Positions 57,596 through 64,000 of a stretch of 64,000 nt of DNA are shown here, one piece after another. The stretch covers positions 372,001-436,000 of the forward strand of contig JAKSZP010007882.1 in the NCBI GenBank assembly GCA_022478985.1, in the 5' to 3' direction. The notes under the pieces are model-generated. The model made no database searches, was not told the origin of the DNA, and saw only the letters and a program-made list of their open reading frames with translations. Numbering within the stretch: the stretch's first letter is position 1; each line of letters starts with the position of its first letter. The stretch is from Massospora cicadina (Eukaryota; Entomophthoromycota; Entomophthoromycetes; Entomophthorales; Entomophthoraceae). A program made the translations under genes and the position numbers.

Positions 57596-57973
57596 TGTTA
57601 ATCCCTTTGCTTGGCCCATTTGCGAATAAAGATGCGTGGTGGCTCCCCATATTTGGGTTGGGCACCACTAGTATTAAAAAACATCTAAATGGAACAATGA
57701 TCTTAACAAGTGAGCTGGCTCAGGCATTGGCTTCATTCTTGGCACTCTCATGGAGGCAGACGCTGCTGTTAGCATGCTGCATTGCTGGCCCCATAGTCCA
57801 GGAATATATCGTGACATCCAGGAACGGCATTCAGTTTTGAGGGGTGAATTTCTGCCAGATCGTCATTCCTGTGGATGGTGAAATGGCTTATACTTACCAA
57901 CTCCTTTATAGCATACTGGTGCAAGCACGCACGTTACATTAAAAAAAAACTAAAACTACCTTCCTCTCTGTCA
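57596..57973 (+). repeat. Chromovirus C3 possible 5' LTR
   Basis: It starts TGTTAATCCC and ends CTCTGTCA, 378 bp, immediately followed by tggggcccctgtgaggac (57977-57994), whose complement ends in CCA and could be a primer site. C3's gag starts shortly after. An 81-codon open frame inside (57595-57840) is probably chance. A second LTR was not found. Confidence 0.35.
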
Positions 57974-58146
57974 ATTTGGGGCCCCTGTGAGGACTTGGTG
58001 GTCTCAGAAGGAGAGAAGTGGAACTGAAATTTATTGACATAATTATGGTGAGGTTCTTATTGGCATTTTATTGCTTGAGGTGGGGCGATTATGCGGGGCA
58101 GCAACGCTGCAATCCAAGGAAGTTTCAGTAAAGTCCAGGTCACCTA

Positions 58147-58704
58147 ATGGTTGAGTGGCTCTGTCCAGGAGGCGCTGGACAAAATCCACCAGTTAATAGC
58201 GTGAATCCATTTTCAGGCGCGTTTGGCACAGGCAACAGGAGGGAAACCCCTTTCTCAATCCAAATAAATCAGATTGTTGATGCGTTATCTTTAGACTTGG
58301 CAGTATGGGTTCAGGAACTTATTAAAGAACATGGACACCTGGCAAGTTCCATAAAGGAGTTCATAGATTTGACTGACCATGCGGCCTTCCTGGATGAGGT
58401 GAATGATGAAGCATGGTAGGAGCTCCTGATGGTTAGCCAGGGTCATAGCTCAGTGGAGGAGTATACGCATATTTTCTGTCTGTTGACAAAGGCAGCCCAA
58501 GTGGCGGATTACCCATCCTTTCATATGCTCCATCAAGGGTTGCAGGCAGATTTGATGGTGGCCATGGCGGCGGCGAAGGTACAGGACATGCTGGTGGAAG
58601 AGGTCACATTAGCCTTGCAGATTGAGAAGCAATTGGCACTGGCTCAGGACCATCATAAGGGCTCCATGTCGCCAGGGAAAGTACAATCTCCAGCAAGTGG
58701 TTGA
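58147..58704 (+). pseudogene. Chromovirus C3: gag
   Basis: Two long open stretches joined by one stop (58417-58419). The first has QINQIVDALSLDLAVWVQEL. The second reads SQGHSSVEEYTHIFCLLTKA, LHQGLQADLMVAMAAA and VTLALQIEKQLALAQ, the standard capsid C-terminus of chromovirus gag. It is much better preserved than neighbouring elements. The zinc knuckle is not seen before the protease. Confidence 0.75.
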
Positions 58705-58914
58705 CCCAGTCAGGGGGGCTAGCATACAGTCATGAGAAATTTTGGAATTGTACAAGGGGGAGTGCGGTTAGGGAACAAGGATCAATCACATAAAACATCG
58801 ATATGGACATGAGATGGAGAATGTGCTTAAGTATATGTTGCCTGAAAATCTACAATTTTCATTTGTATAGAAATTTAATCGTCTTTTTCACTTTATCTGC
58901 ATTTATTTATCCTG

Positions 58915-59310
58915 GTGAAGTTGTATACAGATGGCGGAATGGAAGGGGAGATGGCCCTGGTAGATACAGGGGCAGAAGCATTTTATGTCAAGCTACGTTG
59001 GCCAAGCAACTTAAGTTGCACATTCAGGAAGGGATGACGTGGTGTTTGCCAATGCATTGTATAGGAATCCCTCATGGTGGGTAAGTCCCTTTAATAGAAG
59101 CATAGCAGTGTCCATTCGAGTTCAGGGAGAAGTTCTGTGTGATAGAAAATTTAGCACATCCAGTGATTTTGGGGATACAGTGGTGGCATCAGTTTCAAAC
59201 ACAGATTGATTTGCCTTTCAATACCATTACTCTGAATCTGAGTACGGTGCCACCAATGAGATGGAGACTGATGGTGGGAGAGCATAAGTTAGATGAACCA
59301 AGAGCATAGG
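58915..59310 (+). pseudogene. Chromovirus C3: aspartic protease
   Basis: GEMALVDTGAEAFYVKL has the catalytic DTG intact at 58963-58971. After shifts, HPVILGIQWWHQFQTQIDLP and ITLNLSTVPP give the C-terminal half, similar to C1's protease. The sequence then decays into an RT leader and is cut at 59471 by element D. Confidence 0.7.
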
Positions 59311-59470
59311 TGTCATGCAGGCAGAGGAGTTTCAAGTGAATAACTGCAAGTTTGTGGGAATATTTGGGCTAAAAAATGATTCGCCATTCTCTCCCACAGT
59401 TACATTTGCATTTTTCATTTCAATTAAAGGAAGAATCTGAACTTCCCCACGGATATCTGGTCTATTCACT

Positions 59471-60271
59471 TGTCACAAAGTTGATATGACTGGATGATAA
59501 GTCACCTATCCAGTGGATCATATTTGGGAGTCAAGGTGATCCTCAAGATTGTGTGATTAATTATGCCGATGCAAAGTGAATTCAATCAAAGAAATGCTGT
59601 TTTAGAAAATTTGGATAATTTTCCAAAACCTCAATGTGTGAATGAAACCCCTAGATTGTAGCAATTAGAGAATTACTAAGCAGAAAATGTTGAATCTGCT
59701 AAGGAATACTAAGAATTAAGAGTCAAGCATGAGAGTGAGAAGGAGGAGGTTTTACAAAGAAAGAGAGGAGTAGGAAAGAGTAACGGAAGTAGCCATTAAT
59801 ATTATTATTATATAATTGGTATCATCAGAGGGGTGGAAGGCAAGTCAGTAGGGTGTATGGCTACCAACCTGAAGTTTGTAGTTTGGTTCCCACCCTTTGC
59901 ACATCGATTGGGATGCCAGAAGAAGGAATCTATTGGCAGCTAGTAGGTCTAATAACATGAAAACCTTACCATGATGTAATTAGAAAAATCTGAGTCCCAA
60001 TCTGGAGGTGGAAAAACTATCAACGATGGAGTTGACCCTGCTCAGGTTTCATATCGATGTTTACAATCTTTCTTTCTTTTGGCAATGTCCATCCCCTGGT
60101 CAGCTTGCCTCAAATAAATAATTGGTATCATCAGGGTATTAGCTCCTTATTAAATTTTATTATTATCAAATGCTGAGGGCCATAAATCCTCATATTGCTC
60201 ATCCATTTCTCAGTGGGTTTTAGACTTTCAACCAGTTTTGCAGTTTTAACCAAATCCACCAAAAGTTAACA
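59471..60271 (+). repeat. D 5' LTR interrupted by a SINE
   Basis: It starts TGTCACAAAG and ends aaagttaaca. The start (tatgactggatgataag) and the middle (gaaggaggaggtttta..) align with B's LTR read in sense. Without the SINE and one target copy it is about 0.5 kb, near B's 0.57 kb. Confidence 0.7.
59829..60117 (+). mobile_element. SINE family 2
   Basis: This is a 289-bp insert with a perfect 17-bp duplication ataattggtatcatcag (59812-59828, 60118-60134). The head has tRNA-like boxes: ggcaagtcagtagggt in the A-box place and ggttcccaccc in the B-box place. The 3' end reads GCCTCAAATAA, the same tail as SINE family 1 (CACCTCAAATAA). The body is unrelated to family 1. It would be moved by the same LINE. 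Confidence 0.75.
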
Positions 60272-60272
60272 G

Positions 60273-60290
60273 TGGTGCTCACTACAGGAA
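60273..60290 (+). promoter_or_regulatory. Primer-binding site, element D
   Basis: Plus-strand tggtgctcactacaggaa matches the A/H sequence at 16 of 18 bases and lies one base after the LTR end. Confidence 0.7.
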
Positions 60291-60333
60291 ACCTATTAAT
60301 CAACTTATCAAATAGCTTCATATTGGCCATGCA

Positions 60334-61428
60334 ATGGCGCAACTGGTTCCTATTAACAAAATACTACCCCAGTTTATTGAGTTGTCACAATTTGCGGAAC
60401 TGAAGCTTACCTTGGATACACTACTACAGGCTCAAAAAATGCTTTTCTGCAAGAATAAAAATATAAACGATCAGCTTTTCAAGAGTTTTCACCAGCTGCA
60501 CATGGTGGGTGGCCAAATTAAGCAACTTGCTGACATTGTGGGTGACACTACCAAGTAGCTTTACTGTGCAGAGTGTAAATTAAATGAAGCTGTTAGGGAA
60601 GGGGAGGTCTGCAGCAACAAGAAGCCCCCATTTAATTATGATGGAAATATTTGGGTTTTTTGAGCGGTTTGAATTCACTGTGGATGGTGCTTCCAATTGG
60701 CGGAAAGCTAAACTTTTGTATTTGCTTTGGACGTTGAAAGCGCTGATCAGGTCACATGTTACCTTAAGAGTAGTACCATAGCTTACCAAGGGGTGAATGA
60801 GACCGTGATCCATTTGTTTGGAGTCAAGGCAAAAATTTCTCAGCGCAAGGAAGAGTTTTTAACAATATCTTTTTCAAAAGAATAAGTCTTTGGTAAAGTT
60901 TGTGGAGCGATTATGACCAAGGCTCATTTGTTGTTAATAATGAATATCTTGTCTAATGAGGAGGTGGGCATAGCGATGATGGCGGCTGTCAAGCCATATT
61001 GAGAACTGTATAATGCTATGCTATACATTCTTCAAGAGGATGTGGAGCTACTAAAAATTGTCAATCATTTACGCCATCTATCCATCACCTTTAGTGCTCT
61101 CAATGTGGAGTGTAATGCTCCTGCATTCATTACCAAAATTCTCAGGGGAGGGACCCCAATGGCATGGGGAGCAATCCATTGGTTAATCCTCATCCTCTTA
61201 ACGCGTTGGCGGTTCACATCTATCCTCATTATCATCCAGCTTATCATCAGACCAGTAACAAACCATTCTTTATTATGTGGCCCAGACCTTTGGGGTGATA
61301 CAGAGACAAGAATATTTACAAATGCTTGTTTCTTGTACGGCCAAAGAGGCCATTATGTGGCTAGCTGTCTGGGCTTGCTGTATGATCATGCAGTACTGGC
61401 TGCCCCAATAAAACATGAAAAAGGGTGA
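60334..61428 (+). pseudogene. D gag
   Basis: It opens at ATG 60334 (MAQLVPINKILPQFIELSQF), 44 bases inside the primer site. After shifts come KPPFNYDGNIW, SADQVTCYLKSSTIAYQGV, EEFLTISFSKE and MAAVKPY, matching B's gag. The 136-codon frame 61018-61428 ends with a zinc knuckle CFLYGQRGHYVASC, in which the second Cys is Tyr. Confidence 0.7.
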
Positions 61429-61733
61429 GAAGAGTAGAGATGGGATGCTCTACTTCCGCCGATTCCAACCTAAATGTCCCTTATGATTCTCATGGGTTGC
61501 TTTATGTCAGCCCTGGTACACTCCTGACAATTTACCATATCAACACATCCCCTATTATATATTAGCCTCAAACCAAGGGAGAGATTCTAATAATGTAGAC
61601 TTGGAGTTCTGCTGAGATGTGCAAAAGTCTTATGCCTGAAAAATACTTGAGCAGAATGGTACAGTCAATAGTGAGCCTTCATCAAATGTCACAGCCCTAG
61701 AGGGGGTGACTGTGGCGATCCCAGTAGAAAAAG

Positions 61734-62260
61734 TTGCCCAGGAGTATCCTCATGTCAACACTGGTATTATCGCTTTTCTGGATAACTGAAAAGCCCTTGG
61801 ATGTTCATGTAATAAACATCAACGATTACTCTTATTCAGAGTGTACATACTGTGATATCTTTGTGCAAAATACCAAAATCTGGGTGATAATAGATATTGG
61901 CGCTCCTGTCAGTATTATATCAACCAAGCTTGTGGCTAGGCTTCCATTGAAGCCTGATGTGGAATACCGAGTAGTGTTGAGAGAATGGGGGCACAGAGCA
62001 CAGTGTCAGAAGGCGCTTACAGCACGTTGCCTCTGAGGTTTGGTTCTGTGGGTGCATCTGCTATAATGTGGTTCTGCCTAACAGTCACTACAACATGTTG
62101 ATTGGAGCTGCATTTATGTGAAAATTCAGGATGGTGATTAATATGGCAGTGGGAACACTTAATATTTTGGGACAATGGATCCCCATTTACTTTACCTCTA
62201 GCAGAGTCCCAGAAGACCCAATCCTCTATAGTCAAATTAATCTTGCATATAGTGACAGGG
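61734..62260 (+). pseudogene. D aspartic protease
   Basis: SYSECTYCDIFVQNTKIWVI is followed by IDIGAPVSIISTKLVARL. The DTG triad reads Asp-Ile-Gly (61893-61901), so the Thr is lost though the Asp remains. The C-terminal half (LNILGQWIPIYF, near 62.17 kb) follows after shifts. It is nearly the same protein as B's protease. Confidence 0.75.
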
Positions 62261-62269
62261 TGATTCCTG

Positions 62270-62560
62270 TATGATATTGTGGATGAGGCGGAGAACCCAA
62301 GCGCTTCCTAACCAAATTTATGAGTACAGTGAGATTCTGCTACTAGCTGAAAGTGCTTTAAGCATACCTTTCAGGGTATCAGGTCATTATAGGGATGGAG
62401 CTTGAAATAGATATCCTGGAAGGCCTATACAGTGAGATTATGGGACCCTATCAGCAATCGCAGCTCAAACCCCATGTGGCTCCTGGGCTCCTTTTACCAG
62501 GTTAAGGGGAAGTGAAATTTTGATAGTGAACCTGCAGAAGGAGTCTATAAAGCTCAGCGG
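62270..62560 (+). pseudogene. D linker between protease and RT
   Basis: It is similar in wording and place to B's linker (30.60-30.91 kb): SIPFRVSGHYRDG, PCGSWAP, GSEILIVNLQKESIKLSGIK. Frames are mixed. It shows no dUTPase motif. Confidence 0.45.
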
Positions 62561-62566
62561 TATCAA

Positions 62567-63480
62567 GTGGTGGCTTATCTGCATCAAATTCCTATTGATG
62601 AGGCTCACTGGATGCACAACTTTAGTTCATGGGAAGATCTTAGGCTACCTTTAAAACCCTCATCCAACGTAATGACTGTAGTTCCTCATGAGGCTCTAAA
62701 TGGTCTGATGGAGGACCAGAAGGACAGGGTGATGGATCTGTTTGAGAAGTAACAAACCATCCTCGCATACAATGATCACAACTTGAGATGAGCGCGTGGG
62801 ATCATGCATCAGTTGGACATGGGGATCACCCCCTATCTGGTCACAGCCTATCCATCACTCCAAGGTGGCGGAAGAAGTTGTATCCGCTAAGATAGATAAA
62901 TTGATTGAACAGGAGATGTTAGAGCCGTCCAAGAGTCCCTGGGCGTCCCCAGTGCTAATTGTCAAAAAGAAAGGTGGCACCAATCAAGTAGTTCTTGACT
63001 TCCAGAAGATTAATAACATTTCAAAAAAATTTGCCTGCTTCTGCAAATCAACAATGCTTTAGATTGGCTGGGCGATGCCAAATATTCCTCCAGTATGGAC
63101 TTTATATTGGGGTACTGGCAAATTGAGTTTCCAGCGGTGGAACAAGAGAAGTGCACTTTAATCATCTCAAAAGGGTTGTTCCATCCTACACGTATGCCAC
63201 AGGGTTTTTGCAACACCTCAGCTACGTTCCAGAGGGCTATGGACACTATTTTGGGTGACCTTAAGCTGTCTTGCTTTCTAGTCTACCTTAATGATATTAA
63301 TGTGTTCTTATGGATGTTCACGGATCATCTTGATTACTTAGAAAATTGTTCCATAAACTCGCTGGAGCTAACATCAAAATTGAGCCCCAAAAAGTGCCAC
63401 TTTTTAATGAGCAGTTGTAATACCTTAGGTCTTTGGTAGACTCCAAAGGGCTTAGTCTTCAGCTGGCAAAGGTGGAAGCT
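62567..63480 (+). pseudogene. D reverse transcriptase
   Basis: The leader (VVPHEALNGLMEDQKDRVMD) is followed by KPSKSPWASPVLIVK..GGTNQV (62796-63062) and the 114-codon frame 63095-63439 with RMPQGFCNTSATFQRAM. There the YxDD motif is YLND (63285-63296), one Asp changed to Asn. KCHFL begins the thumb. A frameshift lies near 63.06 kb. Confidence 0.75.
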
Positions 63481-63527
63481 ATACACAAGATGGCTTGCCC
63501 AAGTAATTAGCACAATATATAAGTGAT

Positions 63528-64000
63528 TTGGGGATGGTTGGTTACTACCAATGGTTCATTCCCAACTTCAGCTGTATTGGGGCTCTGCTCTTTGAGCTAT
63601 TAAAAAAGAATGCACCCTTCAACTGGATGGAACGATGTCAAAACGCTTTTGATGTTCTAAAACCGCGTTGGCTAGCGCGCCCATTTTGCAATACCCTAAT
63701 TTTGAGAAGAAATTTATTGTACAACCGGATGATTCCCTTTCCACCATAGGGGCCATGCTATCCCAAAATGATGATGAAGGTGTGGAGCATCCTGAGGCAT
63801 ATTGTAGATGAATCTTAACAGGTCCTGAGCGAAATTACACAATGACTTAGTGGGAGTGCTTAGCGGTAATATACGCATATAAACAGTTCCAGGTATACCT
63901 TCACGGGGTGAAATTCAAGGTGGTAACAGATCATGCATCCTTGCATTTGCTGCAGAATCTCCATCAATCTGAAGGATGGCTCGCGCAATGGGCCTTGAAG
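63528..64000 (+). pseudogene. D RNase H, cut by the window end
   Basis: 63528-63749 reads MVGYYQWFIPNFSCIGALLF and NWMERCQNAFDVL, the connection and start of RNase H. Further on, through shifts, come AYCR, LAVIYAYKQFQVYLHGVKFK and VVTDHASLHLLQNL. The first catalytic Asp region (near 63.73 kb) is degraded. Confidence 0.65.

Larger units (their letters stand above)
59471..64000 (+). mobile_element. Element D: gypsy element running off the window
   Basis: A plus-oriented element of the B family with a 5' LTR (59471-60271), primer site, gag, PR, linker, RT and the start of RNase H. It is inserted in C3 after the protease. The remainder, including any antisense ORF, lies beyond 64000. Stops and shifts are frequent and both PR and RT active sites are mutated. 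Confidence 0.75.

Noticed and set aside
57595..57840. An 81-codon hydrophobic plus-strand ORF as a membrane protein gene
   Set aside because: It coincides with a candidate LTR, has no homologue in related elements, and hydrophobic frames are common by chance in this composition.

Overview
This is an AT-rich eukaryotic window made almost entirely of old, nested retrotransposons. I found no convincing host protein-coding gene, rRNA or tRNA gene. Nearly every protein similarity is to Ty3/gypsy domains (gag, aspartic protease PR, reverse transcriptase RT, RNase H RH, integrase IN, chromodomain, one dUTPase), and most reading frames are broken. The window also holds two tRNA-derived SINE families, a fold-back mariner derivative and a possible copia LTR. 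A transposon-bloated genome is certain. A fungus with an expanded genome is plausible from the chromovirus types, but a metazoan is not excluded, and the species cannot be read from this sequence.

Layout, left to right. Element A (minus, 1-2.7 kb) has gag, PR and dUTPase. Element L (plus) leaves its 3' end and LTR (2.7-5.04 kb). Element H (minus, 5.0-18.17 kb) is split by complete element E1 (6457-11678), inserted in H's integrase zinc finger, and by a solo LTR (14886-16036) in H's gag. Element F (plus, 18.2-22.8 kb) carries the fold-back mariner (19226-19777) in its RT. Element G (plus, 22.8-25.3 and 38.2-39.3 kb) is split by chromovirus C1 (minus, 25314-38230). C1 is itself split inside its chromodomain by element B (minus, 26049-33401). 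A possible copia LTR (39.6 kb) and unresolved sequence follow. Element J (plus, 42.9-51.0 kb) is split by chromovirus C2 (minus, 44347-50351, target duplication ATACT on both sides). Fragments K and M (52-57 kb), chromovirus C3 (plus, 57.6-59.47 kb) and element D (plus, 59471 to the window end) close the window.

A, B, D, E1, H and M share an unusual primer-binding site, and J matches B and D in gag and pol, so these form one gypsy superfamily here. Several members also carry an open frame on the strand opposite to pol, between integrase and the 3' LTR, running tail-to-tail with pol. The chromoviruses lack it. Nesting gives relative ages: B is younger than C1, which is younger than G; E1 is younger than H; C2 is younger than J; D is younger than C3. 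The least damaged catalytic motifs (C1 and B) fit their late positions.
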